21,096 nucleotides of DNA, from the NCBI GenBank assembly GCA_032718475.1, contig JAUCBJ010003354.1, forward strand, positions 1-21,096, read 5' to 3'. Shown here piece after piece: positions 8,906 to 17,728 of this stretch. Both the position numbers and the translations under genes were made by a program. The stretch comes from Nemertoderma westbladi. Taxonomy: Eukaryota; Xenacoelomorpha; Nemertodermatida; Nemertodermatidae. Under the pieces are notes generated by a model. That model was not told where the DNA came from, did not search any database, and saw nothing but the letters and a program-made list of their open reading frames with translations. The stretch's first letter is position 1, and each line of letters starts with the position of its first letter.

Positions 8906-10181
8906 ACGAGAAAGGCATTTCCTAAAGGAAATGCAACCACGAAGCTAAGGAAAATTAAACAAACGGCCACACTTTGGTTCGTTGCTTAGCCTAGTTTAGT
9001 AGCAATTGTCAATAATTAACTTCTATTCCCATGGAAACTAGAGTTCTCTGGAACTGTTGCTTTAACCTTTGAAAAAAAATTCAGTACAGATTGTGGTTCA
9101 GATAACACATATACTGAGTTTCAGAAAATATTGTAGTTTATGTCCAAATTACCGATTTTCTATCAAAATGCATCTGTTTGCAGTGGTTGTCATGGAAACT
9201 GAAAAATAGAACAATGTAATTCGGATGCAGAATATGTCATATAATGGGGGTAGGTCTTGGTCCCAAGTCATAATACTATTAACTTGTGCTTCAAATTATC
9301 ATTTTAGAAATTTTAACATCTGTTTAGTCTTGTTGCTATGGTAATTGGATTGTGTAATTAACCTCGAATGGATTGTATATGGACCGGACCTTACAGATGA
9401 CTTGCAAAACCCCAAATTTATATTTATTACATTATTTTGCTGCAAATAGAGTATTGAATTTAGACTTGAATGATATCGACTTTAATAAACTCCAGTTACC
9501 ATGGTAACAAGATATTTATGGAATGTTTTAGGTTTTACTAAAAGTTCCAACTAGTGGTCCAGATAACACATATCCAATTTCGTAAAATTTTATCGCGAAG
9601 TCTATGTCAAAATGAGTTATTTTTGTATAAAAACATCTGTTTTCAGCGGTTGTCATGGTAACTGCAAAATTAAACAATGAAATTCGGACGCAGAATAAGT
9701 CATATAGTGGGGGTAGGGGTTGGTCCCAAGACATAACACATTAACCTTAGGCTTCAAATTAACATTTTATAAATTTTAACATCTGTTTAGCCCGGTTGCC
9801 AAGGTAACTGGAATTTCTATTTAACCTCAATCGGCTCTGCTATGGACCTTATAGTTGAGTTGAGAAATCCCAAGTTTATATGTATTATAGTTTTCCTACA
9901 AATAGAGTTATAAATATTGACTTGAAATACATAGACTTTTTTCTAAGTCCGTTGCCATGGAAACCAGATTTTTCCTGAATATGAGACCCATCCCACACGA
10001 CGCGCCTCGATGAGTAGTACATACATGCAAAATTTCAGGGTACTTTTAAAGGCTAGTTTTTTCCCCGACCAAAAAAAAACAAATCTGCCCCACACAAGTA
10101 AAATAGCCCACTATGAATAGACCATCTCAGCTAAGGAAAATCTTTCTTAGCGAAAGTATTTGATTTTCCTTAGCTTCGTGG
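8906..10181 (-). mobile_element. HINE-like element, copy 1 (6 core monomers)
   Basis: Seen: CCACGAAGCTAAGGAAAAT at 8937-8955 and its exact inverse ATTTTCCTTAGCTTCGTGG at 10163-10181 (19 bp). Beyond the left repeat is a hairpin GCATTTCCTAAAGGAAATGC (8915-8934) shared by all three copies, then ACGAGAAAG at the edge. On the right, AGCTAAGGAAAATC (10129-10142) pairs with GATTTTCCTTAGCT (10162-10175). The core is six diverged ~150-bp monomers. Known: Helentron-associated interspersed elements have asymmetric terminal inverted repeats, a 3' subterminal hairpin and central tandem repeats. Read on the minus strand this copy fits: 5' repeat at the terminus, inverse copy and hairpin at the 3' end. No canonical CTRR end is present and no transposase is encoded. 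A foldback DNA transposon is the alternative. Open frames starting MSWDQPLPPLYD are by-products of the repeat. Confidence 0.65.
9495..9508. promoter_or_regulatory. Perfect RFX X-box-like palindrome in the repeat core
   Basis: GTTACCATGGTAAC is a perfect palindrome and fits the RFX X-box consensus (GTNRCC N0-3 RGYAAC, established). An identical site is at 10942-10955, and sixteen near-matches recur in the same element cores. Whether any RFX protein binds here is not known. Confidence 0.35.
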
Positions 10182-10361
10182 ATTTGAACAGCTAGATCGA
10201 ATTTCTGATATGTAGGGTACACGGTATGGACAGTACGGTTAACAGTATACAGTAGTTACACTGCAGTACGTACGGCATCCGAAAATTTCATCTCGGAAAT
10301 TGAGAGCCTAATACGGAGGTGCCAACAAATTTCAGAAGATGAGACATTTTCAAACTTAAAT

Positions 10362-12211
10362 ACGAGAAAAGCATTTCCTAAAGGAAATGCAACCACGAAG
10401 CTAAGGAAAATTAAACAAAGGGCCACAATTTGGTTTGTTGCTTAGCCTAGTTTAGTAGCATTTGCTAATAAATAACTTATATTCCCATGGAAACTAGAAT
10501 TCTCTGGAACTGTTGGTTTTACCTTTGAAAAAAGATTCAGTCCAGATTGTGGTTCAACACATACCAAGTTTTGAAAATATTGAGTTTATGTCCAAATTAC
10601 CGATTTTCTATCAAAATGCATCTGTTTGCAGTGGTTGTCATGGAAACTGAAAAATAGAACAATGTAATTCGGATGCAGAATAAGTCATATTGTGGGGGTA
10701 GGTCTTGGTCCCAAGTCATAATACTATTAACTTGTGTTTCAAATTATCATTTTAGAAATTTTAACATCTGTTTAGTCTTGTTGCTATGGTAATTGGATTG
10801 TGTAATTAACCTCGAATGGATTGTATATGGACCTTACAGATGAGTTGCAAAACCCCAAATTTATATTTATTACATTATTTTGCTACAAATAGAGTTTTTA
10901 TTGAATTTAGACTTGAATGATATAGACTTTAATAAACTCCAGTTACCATGGTAACAAGATATTTCTGGAATGTTTTCAGTTTCACTAAAAGTTCCAACTA
11001 ATGGTCCAGATAACACATTCCCAGTTTCGTAAAATTTTATCGCGAAGTCTATGTCCAAATGAATTATTTTAGTATAAAAACATCTGTTTTCAGCGGTTGT
11101 CATGGTAACTGCAAAATTAAACAATGAAATTCGGACGCAGAATAAGTCATATAGTGGGGGTAGGGGTTGGTCCCAAGACATAACACCTTAACCTTAGGCT
11201 TCAAATTTTCATGTTTTCAGCGGTTGCCATGGAAAGTGAGATATAGAACAACGTAATTCGGATGCAGAATAAGTTATATAGAGGGGGTAGGGCTTGGTCC
11301 CATGTCATAATAGCTTTAACTTTTGCTTAAAATTATCATTTTATAAATTTTAACGTCTGTTTAGCCTGGTTGTCATGGTAACAGGATTTTTTAATTTACC
11401 TCAATCTGCTCGACTATGGCCCTTGTAGTTGAGTTGAGAAACCCCAAGTTTATATCTATTGCGGTTTTTCTACAAATAGAGTTATGATTATAGACCTGAA
11501 TGATATAATCTGTAATAAACTCCAGTTACCACGGTAACTAGATATTTCTGGAATGTTTTGAGTTTCACTAAAAGTTCGAACTAGTGGTCCAGATAACACA
11601 TATCCAGTTTCGTAAAATTTTATCGTGAAGTCTATGTCCAAATGAGTTATTTTCGTATAAAAACATCTGTTTTCAGCGGTTGTCATGGTAACTGCAAAAT
11701 TAAACAATGAAATTCGGACGCAGAATAAGTCATATAGTGGGGGTAGGGGTTGGTCCCAAGACATAACACATAAACCTTAGGCTTCAAATTAACATTTTAT
11801 AAATTTTAACATCTGTTTAGCCCGGTTGCCAAGGTAACTGGAATTTCTATTTAACCTCAATCGGCTCTGCTATGGACCTTATAGTTGAGTTGAGAAATCC
11901 CAAGTTTATATGTATTATAGTTTTCCTACAAATAGAGTTATAAATATTGACTTGAAATACATAGACTTTTTTCTAAGTCCGTTGCCATGGAAACCAGATT
12001 TTTCCTGAATATGAGACCCATCCCACACGACGCGCCTCGATGAGTAGTACATACATGCAAAATTTCAGGGTACTTTTAAAGGCTAGTTTTTTCCCCGACC
12101 AAAAAAAAACAAATCTGCCCCACACAAGTAAAATAGCCCACTATGAATAGACCATCTCAGCTAAGGAAAATCTTTCTTAGCGAAAGTAGTTGATTTTCCT
12201 TAGCTTCGTGG
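10362..12211 (-). mobile_element. HINE-like element, copy 2 (10 core monomers)
   Basis: This copy has the same ends as copy 1: hairpin 10371-10390, terminal repeats at 10393-10411 and 12193-12211. Its core is longer, with ten monomers against six. The segment 11701-12211 matches 9671-10181 with only two substitutions that I can find and no indels, while the opposite halves are more diverged. A junction near 11215 (spacing 127 bp instead of ~150) shows where extra monomers were joined. Confidence 0.65.
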
Positions 12212-12219
12212 ATAATAGT

Positions 12220-12673
12220 ACGAGAAAGGCATTTCCTAAAGGAAATGCAACCACGAAGCTAAGGAAAATTAAACAAACCGCCACACTTTGGTTCGTTGCT
12301 TAGCCTAGTTTAGTAGCTTTTGCCAATAATTAACTTCTATTCCCATGGAAACTAAAGTTCTCTGGAACTGTTGGTTTAATCTTTGAAAAAAGATTCAGTC
12401 CAGATTGTGGTTCAGATAACACATCGAGTTTCAGAAAATATTGTAGTTTATGTCCAAATTACCGATTTTCTATCAAAATGCATCTGTTTGCAGTGGTTGT
12501 CATGGAAACTGAAAAATAGAACAATGTAATTCGGATACAGAATAAGTCATATAATGGGGGTAGGTCTTGGTCCCATGTCATAATACTATTAACTTGTGTT
12601 TCAAATTATCATTTTAGAAATTTTAACATCTGTTTAGTCTTGTTGCTATGGTAATTGGATTGTGTAATTAACC
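12220..12673 (-). mobile_element. HINE-like element, copy 3 (truncated)
   Basis: It has the hairpin (12229-12248) and left repeat (12251-12269) and then about 400 bp of core with two monomers. It stops after 'gtgtaattaacct', where copies 1 and 2 go on. The missing side is the 5' end in minus-strand orientation. It follows copy 2 after only eight bases, in the same direction, so the two are head-to-tail. Confidence 0.65.
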
Positions 12674-13035
12674 TTTTCGAATCTTTTTTTTCACATCCTG
12701 GGGTTGAGCTGTGTCGATTGTTATAACTTTCATTGACGGACTAGCTATAGCTTCGGAGGAGTTCACCCGATATACATACATACATACATACATACAATCA
12801 TAGTGAATACTTTTACAGTAAGAAGTCCTAACGAAAAAATAAACAAAATCTAAACCATTATTGAGAGAAAGCTCCCTCTGGTTTTGTAGAATATTATTAT
12901 TATTAGGACACAAATTAGTAAATTCGTAAATTCAATCGACTTCCATAGGGACAATGTTAAATGATAGAATCCGGATCCTGATCCGGATCCGCGTTTTACT
13001 CTGACCCTACAAGTAGTCTCTATGTTGGCACTCAC
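12674..13035. other. Intron next to TOGARAM-like exon 4
   Basis: It holds a TACA microsatellite (about 12772-12797), an ATT-rich stretch near 12893-12905, and GGATCCTGATCCGGATCC (12972-12989), a cluster of overlapping palindromic words just inside the intron. Minus-strand open frames here are extensions of exon 4 into its intron or low-complexity. Confidence 0.6.
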
Positions 13036-13228
13036 CGGCTCCATGTATTTATTTAAACTGGAGAACAAACTCTGGAACCCTAATACAGCAGCACGGGCCA
13101 CACTGGACCTCAGATTGCGCACCTCCAGAAGTAAGGCGACTGTCACATCGTGCATCTGATTGGCTACAACGGTGGGATGCACTTCCGCCAAGTGTTTCAA
13201 GCTGCCAATAGCGTCACACTTGGTATTC
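13036..13228 (-). CDS. TOGARAM1: TOGARAM-like exon 4 of 6: HEAT repeats of the TOG domain
   Basis: This is an internal exon of 193 nt (1 + 64 codons). The acceptor is tttttcccctag and the donor is GAGCCG followed by gtgagt. It encodes WNTKCDAIGSLKHLAEVHPT followed by helices containing VALLLEVRNLRSSVARAAVL and GFQSLFSSLNKYME. The EV(R/K)NLRSxVxRAA motif is a strong signature of the C-terminal TOG domain in the TOGARAM/crescerin family. Established knowledge: TOG domains are HEAT-repeat paddles whose intra-HEAT loops contact tubulin. The exon ends in phase 0 and joins ELDPIT of the exon at 812 after a 12.2 kb intron. The family alignment shows no missing residues at that junction, so no exon seems to be skipped. 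Confidence 0.93.
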
Positions 13229-13438
13229 CTAGGGGAAAAAAGTTAACAAGTATTAATTAGTGGAATATTTAGATAGCTAAGGTAACAACGCACCGAAGTC
13301 TTTAAGTGTAAAGATGAAATGTGGTACGAAAAAACGGATTTAAATCGACACAGTGAAAACAGGTATTAATAATAGAAAGCCAATCAATAAATATCCCAAA
13401 ATGAATCGTGTTCTAGAATATCATAATACTAAACTAAC

Positions 13439-13570
13439 CAATCGTCATCACCCATCTTTCTCAAGGCATCCCGAAGCAGTTGTTCTGGGGTTTTCTTGGG
13501 TTCAACTCTCATGTCTTCCAAGTTTTTATCTTTGTTATCTTTACTACCTCTGCGTGGAATCACAAGCGGT
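13439..13570 (-). CDS. TOGARAM1: TOGARAM-like exon 3 of 6: entry to the TOG domain
   Basis: This is an internal exon of 132 nt (1 + 43 codons + 2). The acceptor is tgttctgcag and the donor is GATTG followed by gttagt. It encodes KPLVIPRRGSKDNKDKNLED, then a segment ending TPEQLLRDALRKMGDDDW, with the W codon split over the next intron. The pattern of a Pro, a short amphipathic helix (LLRDALRKM) and then DDDW is typical of the first HEAT helix that opens a TOG domain in TOGARAM proteins. An 85-codon plus-strand reading frame over this exon is its shadow. Confidence 0.85.
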
Positions 13571-13805
13571 CTGCAGAACAAACATTGCTACGGTTATACG
13601 AAGGATTTAAATTAAAAATATTGTATTTCCATATTGTATATGTATTGGCATAGATAAAATATTAAAAATTAGAAAAATTTAAAATTAGAATTCCCTATTA
13701 CATGGAAAATTCGCAGAATTTTTCGTTATGACCCCTTGTTGTACTGTACATGTACATTGACAGCTTGCTGATTCAGCAAAATAATAATTGTACTGTTACA
13801 CTAAC

Positions 13806-13982
13806 TTCCTGGGTTTCCTCGTTTGTGATTGGTTGACTTTGTGAGGCGGCTCTATTCGGATCGTTGCCAGAGTAGCCAATCCCGTATTTGATTGTAGTGG
13901 GCCCATCGTACTCTCCCGTGATTGGCTGCCGGCCCCGAATATACTTAATGAATCTTGATCCCGACGTTTCGCTTCTGCTTGT
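13806..13982 (-). CDS. TOGARAM1: TOGARAM-like exon 2 of 6: linker
   Basis: This is an internal exon of 177 nt with acceptor cttttgttttcag and donor GGAA followed by gttagt. Two reading frames are open across it. The frame that begins with one leftover base is chosen because it completes the AG-A arginine codon from the previous exon and its AA end completes a lysine codon with the next exon. That frame gives QAEAKRRDQDSLSIFGAGSQ and then a Ser/Thr/Gln-rich stretch without obvious fold. The other frame would run into a TAG within the next exon, so it is rejected. The segment looks like a disordered linker with a basic start. No function can be assigned beyond joining the helix to the TOG domain. 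Confidence 0.75.
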
Positions 13983-14905
13983 CTGAAAACAAAAGGTCGA
14001 TTTTATAAAATCAATTAATCTTTTATATTGCCGCTATTGGCTATAAATCTTAATTAAATCGCATGAAATATGAAACAGAGATAGTTTCACCTCCTTGGGT
14101 GAGTCTGAATATAAATTTTCGATTTTAATCTTTAGTCTCTTTTTGTGTATCTTTTCGGTGATTATTGCTGTCCGATCTGCGCAAAATAGCATCACTGGTC
14201 AATACCGCGGATAATGATAAAATAGTCAATACCGGATAATGAAGAAACTATCAATCTCCTCTCCATGATATGGACAATCAGGCAGTAAATACTCATACAA
14301 AGTTGGCAACATTGGATTTCTGCATTTATATTTCACTTTGCAATTTACCCCTTCTCTTTGATGATAATAACATATTATTCATTGGAAATGAACCTGTCAT
14401 TATGGTACTGCTGAGCACAGTGTTAGGGTTGTATGATGTACCTCTATAGTCTATAACTGATAGCCTTATAGGTAGGATATGAGGAGGGTCTACCCTGCTA
14501 CCTCAGTACATGTAGCATAACTGTTAATTGATTAGTGGAAAGTTGATTTTGGCCAGTTGGAGGCAAGCTCTTTATCCCTCAGACATCATTTCTAATTATT
14601 GTTCACAGAATTGTTGTCTTCGGCAGTCTTAGTAGGTTCTGAGGAGGTTAGATAGTCCAGGTCCAGGGATTACGCACCAAGTCTGACAACGTATTTATCC
14701 GTGCAACAGTACAGCTGTACAGCAGTACCGGTCTGCCGGTACAGGTCGCTAGCCCTGTAGCCAGTAGGTCTAGGTACCATTCCAGCGTACGCGATCTGTC
14801 CAACGGCAGAACGGGCCATGGTGGTAATCTACTGAGTTCATTTTAAACTGGACTGGATGTCAAGAGGTGGACAGACTTGAACTCGAGAATTACAAGAATA
14901 CCACA
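13983..14905. other. TOGARAM-like intron / PARN 5' flank
   Basis: This stretch holds the presumed PARN promoter and 5' untranslated region on the plus strand. I see no TATA box in a convincing place. The part 14700-14790 is rich in GTAC, CCGGT and TAGCC words similar to those upstream of RPL18A. Two short upstream frames are at 14818-14835 and 14857-14880. Confidence 0.5.
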
Positions 14906-15106
14906 ATGGATATAATTAAATCGACATTTAACCGGGAAACGATCGATGCCATCGACAAGGCAATCGAAGATTGCGAGTTTGTAGCCGTTGACGCAGAATT
15001 TTCGGGGCTGGGATTCAAGGGTTCAGGGAAAGATAAACCAATGGATATGCCACCACAGCGGTATACTAGGAAACGGAATAACTCAATGGATTACCTGCTG
15101 CTACAG
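14906..15106 (+). CDS. PARN: PARN exon 1 (poly(A)-specific ribonuclease)
   Basis: This exon encodes the first 67 residues of a DEDD-family 3' exonuclease that removes poly(A) tails and trims small RNAs. The start ATG at 14906 is chosen because MDIIKSTFNRE matches the PARN N-terminus and the context is strong (A at -3, G at +4); an upstream in-frame GTG extension does not match the family. The first exonuclease motif is FVAVDAEFSGL with Asp29 and Glu31 (human Asp28 and Glu30). The exon ends at MDYLLLQ with CTACAG followed by gtggga, phase 0. It lies on the opposite strand within the 4.7 kb intron of the TOGARAM-like gene. Confidence 0.93.
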
Positions 15107-15496
15107 GTGGGAGACAGCTGTGATCAGCTGATTACAGATTAACTATATACCGTACGGTAGGTTCGGCTTACAGATAAGAGATATTTCCTTTCACATAAAC
15201 AATAAGAGATATTTCCTTTCATAAAAACAGAGACATTTACGTCTTTGAGCACAAATGGAAAATTCAGTTATTCATACTGTCACAGCATTGTTTGTAGCCG
15301 ATGGTATCATATTTTATAACATGTACTGTACGGTCAGACGCACGGTACTGTTTGACTGTTGTTACTTATATTCTTATGTAGTTGTAGGAATATGATATGC
15401 TGATATGAACCTGCCTGAGTGTTACACTATGTTTATATTCGTTAAGTAAAATGTAATATAACGCCACTTATGTGATTGATTTTATTTATATTGTAG
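15107..15496 (+). other. Sole PARN coding intron (390 bp)
   Basis: The donor is CAG/gtggga and the acceptor tatattgtag/TTTGGG. It contains a 28-bp-period direct repeat (aagagatatttcctttca at 15176 and again at 15204). Reading through the intron hits a stop at 15140-15142. Confidence 0.9.
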
Positions 15497-16993
15497 TTTG
15501 GGTTATGTATATTTGAGTTCGACAAGGCTACTAGAACCTACAAAGTTCGACCCTATAAATTCTACTTATTCCCCAACACCGACCCGAAATTCTCCAGCCC
15601 CACAAACAACCCCAACTTCAGCTGCCAACTCTCTAGTATCGATTTCCTAGCTTCTAATAAATTCAACTTCAATAAGGTCTTCAATGAGGGGGTCCCTTAC
15701 ATCAAGTACAGCCATTACAAGTTCCTCCAGGGTAAATACAAGAAGAAGTACAAAGACAGAGCGAGTGCCATCGCCGCTGGTCCGGTAGGTGAGTTAGGAG
15801 ACCTGAGCAACGTCCCTTATGAGCAAGAAGAATTGATCGAGGAATGTCTCGTTCGAATCTCCGAACTTATCGAGTCTCCTGAGAGACTCGAGGTCTTTCT
15901 ACCCGTCTGCAGTAACTACCAGAGACTCCTTGTTTACGAGACAGTAGATAAAGTGTTCGACACCAGTCTACTCTACTTGGAGACATTGCCGGGTGATGTA
16001 ACACTCTCAGAACGGGTTATACGCGTTACTAAGGTGACCAAGGCCGAGCACAAAGATTTGTTCACCCGGATGAGGGATACCGAGTTATTTGCTCTGGAGG
16101 AAGCAATGGGATTCTCTAAGATAGTCCATCTTCTCTCTACAAAAGGGAAACCAATCGTCGGTCACAACGTGTTCCTCGACCTTCTCCACATCTTCGACAA
16201 ATTTATCGTCAAACTCCCCGACGACTACCACGAGTTCAAGACGATGCTGCACGGACGGTTCCCCCGCATCATCGACACCAAAGTCGTCGCCTCAGCCGAC
16301 ACACTCCGGACGGTGATCCCGCACACCGGGTTGGGGGACCTAGTCGGGAGACTAAAGGAGCCGCCCTTCCGATGGCCGGAGCACCGCGTAGCGGAAGGCT
16401 TCCCGGAGCTCCGCAGCGAGAGCTACCACGACGCTGGCTACGACGCTTACGTCACCGGACTCGCCTACATCACAATGGCTGACCATCTAGAAGGTTCCAA
16501 CTCATTAGTGACTCTCGTTAATAAAATATTCCTTATGAACAGTCCAGACATTCCTTACATCGATATAACTGGGGAGGATCCTAAACCAGATAGGAGCAAT
16601 GTGTTCCATATTAAATACCCGGATACTTGGAGGCTTTGGAATGTTAAGGACGTGTTCGAACCCTTCGGGGAGGTGGATGTGTACCCGTTGGGGGTTGACA
16701 GCGCCTACGTGCGGTTACGCTCGCGCGGTTTCAGTAGGAGCGCGTTGCTAGAACTGTGTCACGGTAGCGAGCGATTAGAGTTCCAGGTTAATCCGTACGG
16801 AAGCAAACCGAGTCGGTTTGGTAGTCGAGGGCGGGGCGGTAGGAGTTACAGCGGGGGTTGGCTGCCCGTGCAAGGGGTAGGGGAGGATGGGAGCGAGGTG
16901 GGGAGTGCGAGGGGGGAGGGGATGAGTGGGAGGCAGTACGGGGGCGGGAGGGGGGGAGCCAATCCGGGAAGAGGCCAAAATAGAGGTTATTGA
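15497..16993 (+). CDS. PARN: PARN exon 2: nuclease, R3H, RNA-binding domain and Gly/Arg-rich tail
   Basis: This exon encodes residues 68-565 and the stop, in phase with exon 1. It starts FGLCIFEFDKATRTYKVRP. Domains in order: rest of nuclease lobe 1 (to about 170), an R3H-like region about 180-246, nuclease motifs VGHNVFLDLLH (Asp295) and YHDAGYDAYVTGL (His378, Asp383), and an RRM-like domain about 435-498. These match human Asp292, His377 and Asp382, so all five catalytic residues are present. At the position of human Trp475, which stacks on the mRNA cap, my alignment places Pro464 next to Tyr463. From about 507 the protein is Gly/Arg/Ser-rich (SRGRGGRSYSGG, GGGRGG) and ends GQNRGY; the human acidic/basic tail is absent and the protein is shorter (565 vs 639). 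Human PARN has over twenty exons; 1.5 kb of coding sequence in one exon is unusual. PNLDC1 is less likely because N-terminal and RRM matches favour PARN. Confidence 0.93.
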   Translation, partial: FGLCIFEFDKATRTYKVRPYKFYLFPNTDPKFSSPTNNPNFSCQLSSIDFLASNKFNFNKVFNEGVPYIKYSHYKFLQGKYKKKYKDRASAIAAGPVGELGDLSNVPYEQEELIEECLVRISELIESPERLEVFLPVCSNYQRLLVYETVDKVFDTSLLYLETLPGDVTLSERVIRVTKVTKAEHKDLFTRMRDTELFALEEAMGFSKIVHLLSTKGKPIVGHNVFLDLLHIFDKFIVKLPDDYHEFKTMLHGRFPRIIDTKVVASADTLRTVIPHTGLGDLVGRLKEPPFRWPEHRVAEGFPELRSESYHDAGYDAYVTGLAYITMADHLEGSNSLVTLVNKIFLMNSPDIPYIDITGEDPKPDRSNVFHIKYPDTWRLWNVKDVFEPFGEVDVYPLGVDSAYVRLRSRGFSRSALLELCHGSERLEFQVNPYGSKPSRFGSRGRGGRSYSGGWLPVQGVGEDGSEVGSARGEGMSGRQYGGGRGGANPGRGQNRGY

Positions 16994-17004
16994 ACAAACC
17001 CAGA

Positions 17005-17010
17005 AATAAA
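17005..17010 (+). promoter_or_regulatory. Candidate PARN poly(A) signal, proximal
   Basis: AATAAA begins 12 nt after the stop codon. Use would leave a very short 3' untranslated region. Confidence 0.35.
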
Positions 17011-17728
17011 CGAAGATGGAATTCTACCTCTATTAGGCAATATGGTGTCGGTAATTTCATATAATCAATTCTTATTTCGTAGTGGCGGTATTTTATACGG
17101 AAGTTGAATTTATATCCTTATTATTTTATTGTACAAAATAATAGTTGTAAAAAAATTTGTATAATATTTCATATTAATTAACTGTTGCCTTTAATTCATT
17201 TTTAATGCGCTTTGTATTACTTTATTATTTTTATATTTATCTAAATCTTTTATATATTATTGTAATCTAATATACGGAATTATATTTCATGCTTATTTCT
17301 ACTGAATATGTTTTTTTAAAGAAAATTACAAATTATAATTAAAAATTGTATGCTGGAATGTTGGAGCTGGAATGGAACGTTGAATTGAACGCTGGAATGG
17401 GATGTTGGAACACTATAAATTTAAATTGTTCTTCCATTTTAACTCTCCTACTTATTTCTGACCCCAGATTGTTAGATAACAAGTGATTATATCCACCTCA
17501 GCTATTTGGTATGATTATTCAAATTAATTATATTTTATGGGTTGTATATATAATTATTGCACTTTCAGTGTGCGTTATGTTTATAAACCGTACGTGATCG
17601 GGAGTGGAATGGTCAATAAAACATCATTTATATTCGCGTTTGTTAACTTCGGTTTATTGTTTTGGTTCCATACATGAATTATTTGTGCCTGAACTATGGT
17701 GAAATGCCAGCAGACCCAGCTAAAATAC
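17011..17728. other. PARN 3' flank / TOGARAM-like intron
   Basis: AT-rich, with a small run of 'ctggaatg/ttggaacg' words at 17352-17410. No further gene is seen. Confidence 0.6.
17615..17620 (+). promoter_or_regulatory. Candidate PARN poly(A) signal, distal
   Basis: AATAAA about 620 nt after the stop is followed by a GT/T-rich stretch (tcgcgtttgttaacttcggtt), the usual downstream element composition. This looks more natural than the proximal site. Confidence 0.4.

Noticed and set aside
9528-11764. Three related minus-strand ORFs starting MSWDQPLPPLYD (9528-9734, 10870-11181, 11456-11764)
   Set aside because: They are the same frame of the repeated ~150-bp core monomers. Their ends differ as the repeat diverges, and the monomers not in register have stops. 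This fits non-coding satellite-like DNA rather than a gene family.
12668-12913. Minus-strand ORF as an extra TOGARAM exon between exons 4 and 5
   Set aside because: Exon 4 ends and exon 5 begins in phase 0 and the family sequence continues directly from one to the other. The ORF runs over a TACA microsatellite and has no matching splice sites.
14867-14905. N-terminal extension of PARN from a GTG
   Set aside because: Non-AUG starts are rare in animals. The ATG at 14906 matches the family N-terminus and has a strong context.
15497-16993. PNLDC1 instead of PARN
   Set aside because: Some nuclease blocks (KPIVGHNVFLDLLH) resemble PNLDC1, but the N-terminus, the AEGFP and HDAGYDAYVTGL blocks and the RRM-like domain favour PARN. 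No C-terminal membrane segment is present.
16775-17060. Minus-strand Pro-rich ORFs opposite the end of PARN
   Set aside because: They are shadows of the Gly/Arg-rich PARN tail, whose GGG-rich codons read as Pro on the other strand.
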